Positions 50,447 through 59,010 of a stretch of 64,000 nt of DNA are shown piece by piece. The stretch lies in contig NZ_JACHMI010000001.1 of assembly GCF_014207985.1 (NCBI RefSeq), positions 1,533,001 to 1,597,000 of the forward strand. The letters are read 5' to 3'. Both the position numbers and the translations under genes were made by a program. Each line of letters opens with the position of its first letter. The stretch's first letter is position 1. The notes under the pieces are model-generated. The model was not told where the DNA came from. It saw nothing but the letters and a program-made list of their open reading frames with translations, and ran no database searches. Source of the DNA: Nonomuraea rubra. GTDB lineage: Bacteria; Actinomycetota; Actinomycetes; Streptosporangiales; Streptosporangiaceae.

Positions 50447-50935
50447 ATGACCGACATTCTGGAAAAGACGGAACGGGCGTACGAGAACGGGCACGACCGG
50501 CCGCTCGGGGGCTACGTCGGACTCCTCAGCGCGTACGGCGGAACGGTGGGCGTGGCCGCCGCCGTGGCGATGCTGGCGGGGCGCAAGGCGCCCGACCACG
50601 TCGGCGTGATGGACCTGGCGCTGATGGCGGCCTGCACGCACAAGGTGTCGCGTCGCCTGGCCAAGGACCCCGTCACCAGCCCGCTGCGGGCCCCGTTCAC
50701 GCAGTACGAGGGGCAGGGCGGCCCGTCGGAGGTGCAGGAGAAGCCGCGCGGGGCGCTGGGCGAGCTGCTGGCCTGCCCGTTCTGCCTGGCCCAGTGGGTG
50801 GCCACCGCGTACGCGGCCGGGCTCGTGCTGGCCCCCCGGGTGACCAGGCTCGTGGGGGCGACGATGACGGCGGTGGCGGTGTCGGACTGGCTGCAGCTCG
50901 CCTACGCGAAGCTGATGAAGTCGGCCGGGGAGTAG
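50447..50935 (+). CDS. DUF1360 membrane protein
   Basis: 162-aa protein with the DUF1360 signature L-L-A-C-P-F-C-L-A-Q-W and the upstream THKVSRRLAKDPVTSPLRAPF block. Three hydrophobic segments are predicted (about 28-42, 106-122 and 128-145). The cysteine pair in CPFC may bind metal or be redox-active, but no function is established. It is divergent from the nucleotidyltransferase gene and convergent on the second pseudokinase gene, with 5 bases between the stops. Confidence 0.85.
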   Translation: MTDILEKTERAYENGHDRPLGGYVGLLSAYGGTVGVAAAVAMLAGRKAPDHVGVMDLALMAACTHKVSRRLAKDPVTSPLRAPFTQYEGQGGPSEVQEKPRGALGELLACPFCLAQWVATAYAAGLVLAPRVTRLVGATMTAVAVSDWLQLAYAKLMKSAGE

Positions 50936-50940
50936 GCCCC

Positions 50941-53349
50941 TCAGCACGTCTCCTGGTAGGGCACCTCGGGCAGGTGCCGCCGCCACTCCGCGGCCGAGAG
51001 CGGGCCGTACCGCTCGCACACCCACGACTCCGGCCGCGCGGGCGCGGACGGCGCCGCCAGGTCGATGGTCAGGACGGTGCCGCGCCCGGCCAGCACGCGC
51101 AGCCAGCGGCCGTCCGCCGAGATCGCCGCCTGCGCGTGCCGGTCGGCGGCGGCGGGCACCTGCCGGTCGGCGATCCGGGTGCCGTGGTCGAGCCGCCAGA
51201 CCCGCACGCGGTCGCTGTCGGTGCTGACCAGCAGCCGCCCGTCCCAGCTGAACCGCAGGTGGCCGGGGGAGGGGCGGTAACGGCTGTTGTGGGTGGGCAC
51301 GCCGTCCAGGCCGTAGATCTGGATGCCGGTCTCCTCGGCGATGGCCACCCGCACGCCGTCGGGCGCGAACGTCGTGTACTCCCACGGCATCCTGTCTAGC
51401 CACGGCGCGGGCGACGCGCGGCCGGGCCGCCTGATCTGCGAGTCCTTCCCGTCGAACACCAGCGCCACCCGGTCGCCCGGGCCGATCACCGCGTACTCGC
51501 CCACGTACGCGGCCCGCCCCGCCCGCAGGTCCCACGCCCACCGCTCGCCCGACTGCCTGGCCGCCGCGAACAGCAGCCCGCCTCCCGGGCTGAACCAGGC
51601 CGACTGCTCCCCTGGCGTGCCCAGCCCCCGGCCGAAGGGACGGCCCAGGATCCCGGTACGCAGGTCGTACAGGTACGAGCGGTCCACCCCGACCAGCGCC
51701 AGCGTCCGGCCGTCCGGTGACCAGGCCATCGCCCGCACGCTCTGCGCGGGGCCTCCCGTGGTGGCCAGCGGGCGGCCGCCGGCGTTCAGGTCGTACAGCC
51801 GCAGCGTGCCCTCGTCCAGGGCGGCCAGCGTGGCCCCGTCGGCGGTGATGGCGTGCAGCGTGCGCGGCCCCGCGTGCGGGTCGGCGAACACCTCCACCGC
51901 CGGGTCGTGCGCCGCCAGCGCCCGCCTGCTCTCGGGGATCGGCGCCAGCGACCACGCGGCCAGGCCGAGCTTGCGGGCCGTCACCGGGTCGGCCACCCGC
52001 AGCGCCTCGGCCCGCGAGGCCGCCACCCTGGCCATGGTCTCGTCCAGCCGCTCGTCGGCCACGCCGCGCTGCCAGAGCGCGAGCAGCACGGCCGCCATGG
52101 CGGCCGACAGCAGCGCCGCCATGACCGTGCGCCGCCTGCGGGCGCGCCTCCTGGTGTTCGCGAGCCCCTCGTCCAGGAAGGTCTGCTCGCCCGCGCTGAG
52201 CGTCACCCGCCGCCGCGCGCCGGCCGCCCACGCCAGCGCCCTGTCCAGCGGCTCGCCCTGGAAGAGCTGCGACTCCCTGCGCCCGCCCGCCTCCCACCGC
52301 CGGGCCGCCTCCGCCAGCTCCCTGTGCACGGCCAGCCCGGCCCGCTCGCCGTCCAGCCACTCCCGCAGCCGCGGCCAGGCCCGCAGCAGCGCGCCGTGCG
52401 TGATCGCCGGGGGCTCTCCGATCAGCCCTGCTTCCCCGTACGCCGCCAGCACCCCGTCGATCGCCGCCACCTCGTCGGGCCCGCGCCCGGCGACCAGCTC
52501 GTCCCTGCCGGCGCTCACGACCGCGTCGGCGCCCTCGGCGTCGAGGCCCACCAGGCGCAGGAACACGTCCGGCACCAGGTCCTGCTCGGCCGGGCTGAGC
52601 GCGGCGTACACGGCCTCGGCGCGGGCTCCGAGCGGCGGGTCGTCGATGGGCTCGGGAGGCAGCAGGCGGCCCTGCTGCGACTGCGGCACGTCCAGGAGGG
52701 ACATCAGGAGCTGGCGGGCGCTCGGCCGGCGCTCCGGGTCCGGGCGCAGCGCGGCGGCCACGAGCCCCCGCAACGGCCGCTCGAAACGCTCACCACCGTC
52801 TAGTCGCACGCCGCCGTCTAATCGACCGGCGTCCGGCCCGTAGGCGGCGAAGACGAGGAGGCGGCCCCAGGCGTGCACGTCCGCGGGCGGCCCGCCGCCG
52901 TCGCCGGCCAGCCCCAGCCCGACCAGCCGGGGCCCCTCGCCCCCCAGGACGACCTTCTCCGGCGTGAGCGCCCCGTGCACCGCGCCCGCCTCGTGCACGG
53001 CCGCCAGCGCGGTGGCGGTGGCGGCGGCCAGCCGGTAGAGGTCGTCGCCCGCGTACGGCCCGTGCCGCTCCACGACCTGGCGCAGCGTCGGCCCCTCGAT
53101 GTACTCGCTGACCAGGTAGGGCGGCTCCCCGTCCAGGCAGACCGCGGTCAGCTTGGCCACCGACAGCGAGCGGACGTGCTCCGCGGCCTCCGCCGAGGCG
53201 GCCAGCCTGGCCCGCGCGTCGGCGTCGGGCAGCCACGGCACGCCCAGCGCGTGGCGGGCGCCCGACTCGTCGTACGCCTCGCGCACGACGACCTGCCCGC
53301 CGCCGTCGAGCCGGGCGCCGAGCCAGTAGCCCCCCAGCCGGTCGGTCAT
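50941..53349 (-). CDS. Second membrane pseudokinase/WD40 protein
   Basis: An 802-aa paralogue of the 1298-aa protein. The kinase-like part (residues about 4-240) opens with LGGYWLGARLDGGGQVVVREAYD and is even more degenerate: the VAIK position reads A-L-G-V, HRD is H-G-A (125-127) and DFG is G-L-G (144-146). The same helical region follows (LLRAWPRLREWLDGERAG), then a basic stretch and one membrane helix (MAALLSAAMAAVLLALW, about 405-422), and a shorter WD40-like domain (MAWSPDGRTLALVG). The Thr/Gln-rich insert is absent. The C-terminus again has the cysteine pair (VCERYG, YQETC). Its GNAT neighbour starts 21 bases upstream, so the two are probably one operon. Confidence 0.83.
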   Translation of the reverse strand: MTDRLGGYWLGARLDGGGQVVVREAYDESGARHALGVPWLPDADARARLAASAEAAEHVRSLSVAKLTAVCLDGEPPYLVSEYIEGPTLRQVVERHGPYAGDDLYRLAAATATALAAVHEAGAVHGALTPEKVVLGGEGPRLVGLGLAGDGGGPPADVHAWGRLLVFAAYGPDAGRLDGGVRLDGGERFERPLRGLVAAALRPDPERRPSARQLLMSLLDVPQSQQGRLLPPEPIDDPPLGARAEAVYAALSPAEQDLVPDVFLRLVGLDAEGADAVVSAGRDELVAGRGPDEVAAIDGVLAAYGEAGLIGEPPAITHGALLRAWPRLREWLDGERAGLAVHRELAEAARRWEAGGRRESQLFQGEPLDRALAWAAGARRRVTLSAGEQTFLDEGLANTRRRARRRRTVMAALLSAAMAAVLLALWQRGVADERLDETMARVAASRAEALRVADPVTARKLGLAAWSLAPIPESRRALAAHDPAVEVFADPHAGPRTLHAITADGATLAALDEGTLRLYDLNAGGRPLATTGGPAQSVRAMAWSPDGRTLALVGVDRSYLYDLRTGILGRPFGRGLGTPGEQSAWFSPGGGLLFAAARQSGERWAWDLRAGRAAYVGEYAVIGPGDRVALVFDGKDSQIRRPGRASPAPWLDRMPWEYTTFAPDGVRVAIAEETGIQIYGLDGVPTHNSRYRPSPGHLRFSWDGRLLVSTDSDRVRVWRLDHGTRIADRQVPAAADRHAQAAISADGRWLRVLAGRGTVLTIDLAAPSAPARPESWVCERYGPLSAAEWRRHLPEVPYQETC

Positions 53350-53370
53350 GCGGGGTGAGACGCCGCCCTT

Positions 53371-53961
53371 CTACGAAAGGTTCAAGCGGGCCGCCAGCCG
53401 ATCCCGGTGCTGCGGCCACTCCTCTTCGAGGATGCCGAAACAGACGGTATCGCGCCAGGTTCCGTCCGATCGCTTGCGGTGACGGCGCAGGGTGCCCTCG
53501 TGCACGCCGCCGATGCGCTTGATGGCGTTCTGCGAGCGGAGGTTGAGGTTGTCCGTCTTGAGCAGGACGCGGTTGTAGCCCAGGGAGAAGGCGTGGTCGA
53601 TGAGGAGCAGCTTGCAGCTCGTGTTCACGGCCGTGCGCCAGACGGCCCTGCCGTACCAGGTCCAGCCGATCTCGACGCTCAGGTCGAAGCCGGGCACGTC
53701 GGCGTAGGTGGTCCAGCCGACGGCCCGCCCGCTCTCCTTCAGCACCACGGCGTGCGGCACGTGCACGTCGTCGTCGATCAGCTTCCTGGCGACCTTGCCC
53801 AGCTCCTCCTCGGTACGCGGGGCGTCGATGGGCAGCCAGCGCCACAGCTCCTCGTCACCGCCACCGGCGGCGAACAGGTCGGGTACGTGATCCATGGTGA
53901 GGGGCTCGAGGCGGACGACGCCGTTCTCGAGCACCACAGGCGCAGGCAGCTTCGCGGTCAT
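53371..53961 (-). CDS. GNAT acetyltransferase, RimJ/RimL type, paired with the second pseudokinase
   Basis: 196-aa acetyltransferase. It has V-R-L-E-P-L near the start, [19 protein letters not shown], acetyl-CoA-site region [15 protein letters not shown] and [17 protein letters not shown], then [15 protein letters not shown]. The usual Q-x-x-G-x-G/A loop is weak ([10 protein letters not shown]). It starts at ATG 53961 and ends 21 bases before the pseudokinase start. It is divergent from the acyl-CoA dehydrogenase operon across the 17-bp TetR operator. Confidence 0.85.
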   Translation of the reverse strand: MTAKLPAPVVLENGVVRLEPLTMDHVPDLFAAGGGDEELWRWLPIDAPRTEEELGKVARKLIDDDVHVPHAVVLKESGRAVGWTTYADVPGFDLSVEIGWTWYGRAVWRTAVNTSCKLLLIDHAFSLGYNRVLLKTDNLNLRSQNAIKRIGGVHEGTLRRHRKRSDGTWRDTVCFGILEEEWPQHRDRLAARLNLS

Positions 53962-54039
53962 GGCGAAACCCTATGAGACCCCATGTACCACTTTTATGGC
54001 CACATGCCCCTTTTTGCGGGGAACCACCTGTCGACACTC

Positions 54040-54056
54040 ATACCGGCCGGTCGGTA
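54040..54056. promoter_or_regulatory. TetR operator before the acyl-CoA dehydrogenase operon
   Basis: ATACCGGCCGGTCGGTA matches the site at 58080-58096 at 14 of 17 positions. It ends 11 bases before the ATG of the first dehydrogenase. The inverted core is ACCGGCCGGT with a GTCGGTA extension. Confidence 0.7.
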
Positions 54057-54067
54057 GGCTCACGCCC

Positions 54068-55270
54068 ATGGACTTCGCCTTCGACACCGTCACCGAGGAC
54101 CTGCGCGAGCGCCTGCTCCGCTTCATGGACGAATGCGTCTACCCGGCAGAGCCGGCGTTCGAGGAACAGGCCCAGACCAGCGGGTGGAGCCCGCCACCCC
54201 TGCTGAGCGACCTCAAGGACGAGGCCAGGAAGCGCGGCCTGTGGAACCTGTTCCTGCCGGGCGAGCACGGCGCCGGCCTGACGAACCTCCAGTACGCCCC
54301 GCTGGCCGAGATCATGGGCCGGAGTCCCTCCATCGCCCCGGTCGCCACCAACTGCGCGGCCCCCGACACGGGCAACATGGAAGTGCTGTCCATGTTCGGC
54401 AACGAGTGGCAGCGCAAGGAGTGGCTCCAGCCGCTGCTCGACGGCGAGATCCGCTCCGCGTTCGCGATGACCGAGCCCGACGTGGCCTCCTCCGACGCCA
54501 CCAACATCGCCACCTCCATCACCCGCGACGGCGACGAGTACGTCATCAACGGCCGCAAGTGGTTCATCTCCGGCGCCATGAACCCCGACTGCAAGATCTT
54601 CATCGTCATGGGCAAGACGAACCCGGACGCGCCCAAGCACCGCCAGCAGAGCATGATCCTCGTGCCCCGCGACACCCCGGGCCTGAACATCAAGCGCGGC
54701 ATGCACGTCTTCGGCTACACCGACGCCGACCACGGGGGCCATGCCGAGATCGTGTTAGAGGACGTCCGCGTCCCGGCGGGCAACCTCATCGGCGAAGAGG
54801 GCGGCGGCTTCGCCATCGCGCAGGCCAGGCTCGGCCCCGGCCGCATCCACCACTGCATGCGCCTGATCGGCATGGCCGAGCGCGCGGTGGAGCTGATGTG
54901 CAAGCGGGCCCTGGCCAGGACGACGTTCGGCAAGCCCGTCGCGCAGCAGGGCGTGGTCCAGGACTGGATCGCCGAGTCCAGGATCAGGATCGAGCAGGCG
55001 CGCCTGCTCGTGCTGAAGACGGCCTGGCTCATGGACACGGTGGGCAACCAGGGCGCCCACACCGAGATCCAGGCCATCAAGATCTCCACTCCCATCACCG
55101 TGGAGTGGATCCTCGACAAGGCCGTACAGGTGCACGGCGCGGGCGGCGTCTCCCAGGACTTCCCCCTGGCCGGCCTCTGGGCGGGGGCGCGTTCCCTGCG
55201 CCTGGCCGACGGCCCCGACGAGGTGCACAAGCGGTCGCTGGCCTATCGCGAGCTCAAGAGGTGGATGTGA
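54068..55270 (+). CDS. Acyl-CoA dehydrogenase (first of three)
   Basis: FAD enzyme (400 aa) that introduces a double bond alpha-beta in an acyl-CoA. Family blocks: [34 protein letters not shown], and the C-terminal [17 protein letters not shown]. It starts at ATG 54068, just after the operator; upstream frame is open but antisense to the GNAT promoter region. The stop overlaps the GTG of the next gene, so translation is coupled. Substrate chain unknown. Confidence 0.94.
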   Translation: MDFAFDTVTEDLRERLLRFMDECVYPAEPAFEEQAQTSGWSPPPLLSDLKDEARKRGLWNLFLPGEHGAGLTNLQYAPLAEIMGRSPSIAPVATNCAAPDTGNMEVLSMFGNEWQRKEWLQPLLDGEIRSAFAMTEPDVASSDATNIATSITRDGDEYVINGRKWFISGAMNPDCKIFIVMGKTNPDAPKHRQQSMILVPRDTPGLNIKRGMHVFGYTDADHGGHAEIVLEDVRVPAGNLIGEEGGGFAIAQARLGPGRIHHCMRLIGMAERAVELMCKRALARTTFGKPVAQQGVVQDWIAESRIRIEQARLLVLKTAWLMDTVGNQGAHTEIQAIKISTPITVEWILDKAVQVHGAGGVSQDFPLAGLWAGARSLRLADGPDEVHKRSLAYRELKRWM

Positions 55271-56430
55271 ACGAAGCGGAGATCAAGGAGCGCGTTGCGG
55301 CGTTCCTCGGCGAGCACGACCCGAGCGGGGACCGGCTGGAGTTCCTGCGGGCCAGGTTCGACGCCGGGCTGGCGTGGGTGTGGTTCCCCGAAGGGCTAGG
55401 CGGGCTGGCGGCTCCCCGCGAGCTGCAGCAGGTGGTCGAGCGGGAGCTGGCCGACACGCCACAGATCAACGGCGGCAAGCAGGGCATCGGCCTGGGCATG
55501 GCGGCGCCGACGATCCTGGCGTTCGGGACGGAGGAGCAGAAGCGCCGGTTCCTGCGACCGCTGTGGACGGGCGAGGAGATCTGGTGCCAGCTCTTCAGCG
55601 AGCCCGGCGCCGGCTCCGACCTGGCCACGCTGGCGACGCGGGCCGTCAGGGACGGCGACGAGTGGGTGGTGGACGGCCAGAAGGTGTGGACGTCCGGCGC
55701 GCACCACTCCCGGTGGGCCATCCTCGTCACCCGTACCGACCCGGACGTGCCCAAGCACCGCGGCCTGACGTACTTCGTCTGCGACATGCAGGCGCCCGGC
55801 GTCGAGGTGCGGCCGCTGCGGCAGATCACCGGTGAGGCCGAGTTCAACGAGGTGTTCCTGACCGGCGTGCGGCTCTCCGACGACCTGCGGCTGGGCGAGG
55901 TCGGCGACGGGTGGCGGGTCGCGCAGACCACGCTGATGAACGAGCGCGTCGCCATCGGCGGGGCGCCCACGCGGCGCGGGGGCGGCGTGATGGCCACCGT
56001 GCTGTCGGCCTGGCGCGAGCACCCCGAGCTGCGCACCCACGACCTGCACGGCCGCTTGTTGTCGCTGTGGGTGGAGGCCGAGGTCACCCGCCTGTCGGGG
56101 GCACGCCTGCGCGAGCAGCTTGCCGCCGGGCAGCCGGGGCCGGAGGGGTCGGGGATGAAGCTCTCGTTCGCCCGGCTCAACCAGGCCCTGACCGGGCTGG
56201 ACGTCGAGCTGCGGCGCGACCTGGGCTACGACGACTGGGCCTTCCGCCGCTCGGAGGACGTCGACTTCTACGGCCGCGGCCCCGGCTACCGCTACCTGCG
56301 GGCCAAGGGCAACTCCATCGAGGGCGGCACCTCCGAGATCCTGCGCAACATCATCTCCGAGCGGGTGCTCGGCCTGCCCTCGGAACCCCGTGTCGACAAG
56401 GACGTGCCCTGGAAGGACCTGCCGCGATGA
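55267..56430 (+). CDS. Acyl-CoA dehydrogenase (second of three)
   Basis: 387-aa FAD-dependent dehydrogenase. Family blocks are [32 protein letters not shown] and the C-terminal [20 protein letters not shown]. The GTG start at 55267 overlaps the preceding stop (GTGA). ATGA at 56427-56430 couples it to the third dehydrogenase. It probably acts on an acyl-CoA, perhaps a branched or steroid-derived one, as pairs of such genes with a TetR regulator are common in actinobacterial lipid catabolism; the substrate is not shown by the sequence. Confidence 0.94.
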   Translation: MNEAEIKERVAAFLGEHDPSGDRLEFLRARFDAGLAWVWFPEGLGGLAAPRELQQVVERELADTPQINGGKQGIGLGMAAPTILAFGTEEQKRRFLRPLWTGEEIWCQLFSEPGAGSDLATLATRAVRDGDEWVVDGQKVWTSGAHHSRWAILVTRTDPDVPKHRGLTYFVCDMQAPGVEVRPLRQITGEAEFNEVFLTGVRLSDDLRLGEVGDGWRVAQTTLMNERVAIGGAPTRRGGGVMATVLSAWREHPELRTHDLHGRLLSLWVEAEVTRLSGARLREQLAAGQPGPEGSGMKLSFARLNQALTGLDVELRRDLGYDDWAFRRSEDVDFYGRGPGYRYLRAKGNSIEGGTSEILRNIISERVLGLPSEPRVDKDVPWKDLPR

Positions 56431-57473
56431 CCCTGCTGTACTCCGAGGTCGAGGAGGAGCTCAGGTCCTCCGTACGGGGGCTGCTCGCCGACCGCTGCCC
56501 GCCCGCGGCGGTGCTCAAGCGCGTCGAGTCCGAGCCCTACGACCTGGACCTGTGGAAGACGCTGGCCGGCGAGATCGGCGTGGCCGGGCTGCTGATCCCC
56601 GAGGAGCTGGGCGGCGCGGGCGCGTCGGCCAGCGAGGCGGCCGTGGTGCTGGAGGAGCTGGGCAGGGCGGTGGCGCCGGTGCCGTTCTTCACCAGCGCGG
56701 TGCTGGCCACCCAGGCGCTGCTGCCGACCCGTGACGCGCTGCTCGGCGAGCTGGCCGAGGGGCGGAAGACGGCGGCGCTGGCCGTGTCGTTCACCGCCTC
56801 CCCGTACGCGCCCGGGCGCGGCTCGTCCGTGACCGTGGACGGCGACGGGCGGCTGTCGGGCACCGTCACCGGCGTGGCCGGGGCGGAGGTGGCCGACGTG
56901 CTGCTGGTGCCCGTCGGCGGCGACCTGTACGCGGTGGAGGGCGCCTCGGTCGAGGTCGTGCCCTCGCTGGACCTGACCAGGCCGGTGGCCACGGTCACGT
57001 TCGAGCAGGCGCAGGGGCGGCGCGTCGGCGGGTGCGACCTGGCCGCGGTGCTCGGGTTCGGGGCCGGGCTGCTGGCCTCCGAGCAGCTCGGGGTGGCCGA
57101 GTGGTGCCTGGAGACGACGCTGGCCTACGTCAAGGAGCGGCACCAGTTCGCCCGGCCGGTCGGCTCGTTCCAGTCGATCAAGCACCGGCTGGCCGATCTC
57201 TGGCTGGACGTGGTGCGGGCCAGGGCCGCCGCCAGGAACGCCGTCGCCGACGCCTCGTCGATCTCGGTGGCCGTGGCACAGTCGTGGAACGCGGGGGTGG
57301 CCGTGCACGCGGCCGAGGAGGCCCTGCAGTTGCACGGCGGGATCGGGATGACCTGGGAGCATCCCGTGCACCTGTATCTCAAGCGGGCCAAGGCGACGGA
57401 GCTCGCGCTGGGCACGCCAGGCGACCACCGGGAGGCGCTGGCCTCACTCGTCGACGTGCCCGGACCCTCCTGA
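56427..57473 (+). CDS. Acyl-CoA dehydrogenase-like protein (third of three)
   Basis: 348-aa protein, shorter and more diverged than the other two. The N-terminal and middle regions (IPEELGGAGASASEAAVVLEEL, GRGSSVTVDGDGRLSGTVTGVA) and the C-terminal QLHGGIGMTWEHPVHLYLKR identify it as an acyl-CoA dehydrogenase. The central FAD/substrate loop is less conserved. It is likely the partner subunit in a heteromeric FadE-type enzyme, as seen in actinobacterial steroid catabolism; this is inference. Its end overlaps the convergent TetR gene by 30 bases. Confidence 0.9.
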   Translation: MTLLYSEVEEELRSSVRGLLADRCPPAAVLKRVESEPYDLDLWKTLAGEIGVAGLLIPEELGGAGASASEAAVVLEELGRAVAPVPFFTSAVLATQALLPTRDALLGELAEGRKTAALAVSFTASPYAPGRGSSVTVDGDGRLSGTVTGVAGAEVADVLLVPVGGDLYAVEGASVEVVPSLDLTRPVATVTFEQAQGRRVGGCDLAAVLGFGAGLLASEQLGVAEWCLETTLAYVKERHQFARPVGSFQSIKHRLADLWLDVVRARAAARNAVADASSISVAVAQSWNAGVAVHAAEEALQLHGGIGMTWEHPVHLYLKRAKATELALGTPGDHREALASLVDVPGPS

Positions 57474-58070
57474 CAGCGGGGCGTCGAGGGACGTCAGGAG
57501 CAGGTCGGCGAAGTGCCTGCCCACCTGGGCGCCGGTCAGCGGGCCTTCCGCGTGGAACCAGGAGCCCAGGTGGTGCACCGAGCCGAAGAAGAAGTCCACG
57601 ACCAGCTCCGCCGGCACCCGGTCGCTGAAGACGCCGGTGCGCTGCCCCTCGGCCACGAGCCCGCGGAAGCGCTCGTGGTAGCGGCGGCGCTCGGCGCGCA
57701 CGGTCTTCTGCGTCTCGGGCGCGAGCAGGTGGTTCGACCTGAAGAAGATCTTCGAGTCGTCGAGGTTGGCGGCCGTCGTCTCCACGACGTCGGCCGCGGC
57801 CCTGTGCAGCCGCTGCTGGACGGTGCCGGGGCCGTCGGCGATCTGCGTCAGCCGGTCCATCTGCATGCGCAGGACCCGGGCGTAGATCTCGTGCAGCAGA
57901 TCATCCTTGGAGTCGAAATAGTGGTACATGGCGCCCTTGGTGACACCCGCCGCCACGACGACCTCCTGCACCGAGGTGCTCTCGAAGCCCCGCTCGGCGA
58001 ACAGCCTGGTCGCCTCGGCCAGCAGCCGCTGTCTGACCGGTTCGTCTTTCACATCGTCCCCCTTTGTCAC
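57444..58070 (-). CDS. TetR-family repressor of the acyl-CoA dehydrogenase operon
   Basis: 208-aa TetR regulator. Helix-turn-helix: EATRLFAERGFESTSVQEVV followed by GVTKGAMYHYFDSKDDLL, the classical recognition helix. The C-terminal domain is of the fatty-acyl-responsive kind (TETAANLDDSKIF-like helix, VDFFFGSVHHLGSWF). Two matching 17-bp operators lie before it and before the operon it faces, so it should repress both until an acyl-CoA binds. Start ATG 58070; AGGGGGA lies before it. Confidence 0.9.
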   Translation of the reverse strand: MTKGDDVKDEPVRQRLLAEATRLFAERGFESTSVQEVVVAAGVTKGAMYHYFDSKDDLLHEIYARVLRMQMDRLTQIADGPGTVQQRLHRAAADVVETTAANLDDSKIFFRSNHLLAPETQKTVRAERRRYHERFRGLVAEGQRTGVFSDRVPAELVVDFFFGSVHHLGSWFHAEGPLTGAQVGRHFADLLLTSLDAPLSGGSGHVDE

Positions 58071-58079
58071 CGCCTTAGC

Positions 58080-58096
58080 ATACCGACTGGTCGGTT
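58080..58096. promoter_or_regulatory. TetR operator before the repressor gene
   Basis: ATACCGACTGGTCGGTT, an inverted repeat ACCGAC/GTCGGT with a 2-base centre, starts 9 bases upstream of the repressor's ATG. It matches the site at 54040-54056. Confidence 0.7.
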
Positions 58097-58225
58097 GATG
58101 GTCTTGCGGGTACTAATTCCGTCACCTTAGGCTCGCCTTGGTTGGGAAGCGGGTATCTCTTGACCGGCGAGGGATCTTCGGCGTGGCAGATCCTGCACAA
58201 CATCTACTCATTCGGGGAGTTTGCC

Positions 58226-58993
58226 GTGCCCGGTGGCTCTATCTACGTGCAGCCCAACGAGAAGTACACAGGATCTTCCCCGCAGTGGTGGTACGAGAAG
58301 TTCTGGCGCGAGGACGCGCCGAACCGGCGTAAGTACCGTTATGTGAAGGCCGGAGTGGGGTTCATCATCGGCGTGGCGCTCGGCCTGAGGTTCGACCTCT
58401 CCGGCGCATCGGCGCTGACCGGCCTGCTGCTCGCGGGGCTCGTCTACGGCGGGGACTGGTTCCTCGACTGGTACTCCTTCCACCGCACGGCCGTGTGGCG
58501 TGGTGCCAGGCGCGGCGAGGCGATCACCGGTCGCGTCCTGCGCCGGTCGCTGCGCCGCCACGGTTACCAGGTGCTCGACGGCCGGGCCATCCGCGGCCAG
58601 GCCTCCATCGACCATCTCGTGATCGGCCCGGGCGGCGTGTGGATCGTCGACAACGAGTCCTGGGCGCCCGACGTCGAGATCGCGTGCTACGTGGGCCGGC
58701 TGTTCTTCGGCGAGAAGTACGGCAGCAAGACCGCCAAGGCGCTGGTGGAGAAGGCCGAGGCGTTCGCCGACCTGCTCACGCGGGAGACCGGCGTCCCGGT
58801 CGCGATCAACCCCATGATCGCGGTCCACTGCGGGGTGCTGCCCAGGAACGGCGTGGTGGCCGCCGAGGGCCTCACCCTGCTCAAGCCGCGCACGGCGGCC
58901 CGCCTGATCAAGGGGGCCGACGCGGGCGTGCTGAACGACTCGCAGATCGAGCTGCTGGCCCGCACCGCGGCGCGGGAGCTCCAGCGCGTCTGA
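58226..58993 (+). CDS. NERD-domain (nuclease-related) membrane protein
   Basis: 255-aa protein. The N-terminal 75 residues hold two hydrophobic segments (GVGFIIGVALGL, ALTGLLLAGLVYGGDW). The C-terminal 160 residues match the NERD fold: GEAITGRVLRRSLRRHGYQVL, then DGRAIRGQASIDHLVIGPGGVWIVDNE, where the D and the E/Q-x-K-type positions are only partly kept. NERD proteins are related to nucleases and occur in DNA-handling or defence contexts. The frame opens at 58142, but GGGGAG 6 bases before the GTG at 58226 marks the start. Confidence 0.8.
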   Translation: MPGGSIYVQPNEKYTGSSPQWWYEKFWREDAPNRRKYRYVKAGVGFIIGVALGLRFDLSGASALTGLLLAGLVYGGDWFLDWYSFHRTAVWRGARRGEAITGRVLRRSLRRHGYQVLDGRAIRGQASIDHLVIGPGGVWIVDNESWAPDVEIACYVGRLFFGEKYGSKTAKALVEKAEAFADLLTRETGVPVAINPMIAVHCGVLPRNGVVAAEGLTLLKPRTAARLIKGADAGVLNDSQIELLARTAARELQRV

Positions 58994-59010
58994 GAGTCAG
59001 GCGCTGAGGG

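Noticed and set aside
58122..58140. Possible iron box (DmdR/IdeR-like) upstream of the NERD gene
   Set aside because: TTAGGCTCGCCTTG fits only the right half of the 19-bp consensus, about 12 of 19 positions overall, and the gene has no iron-related function.
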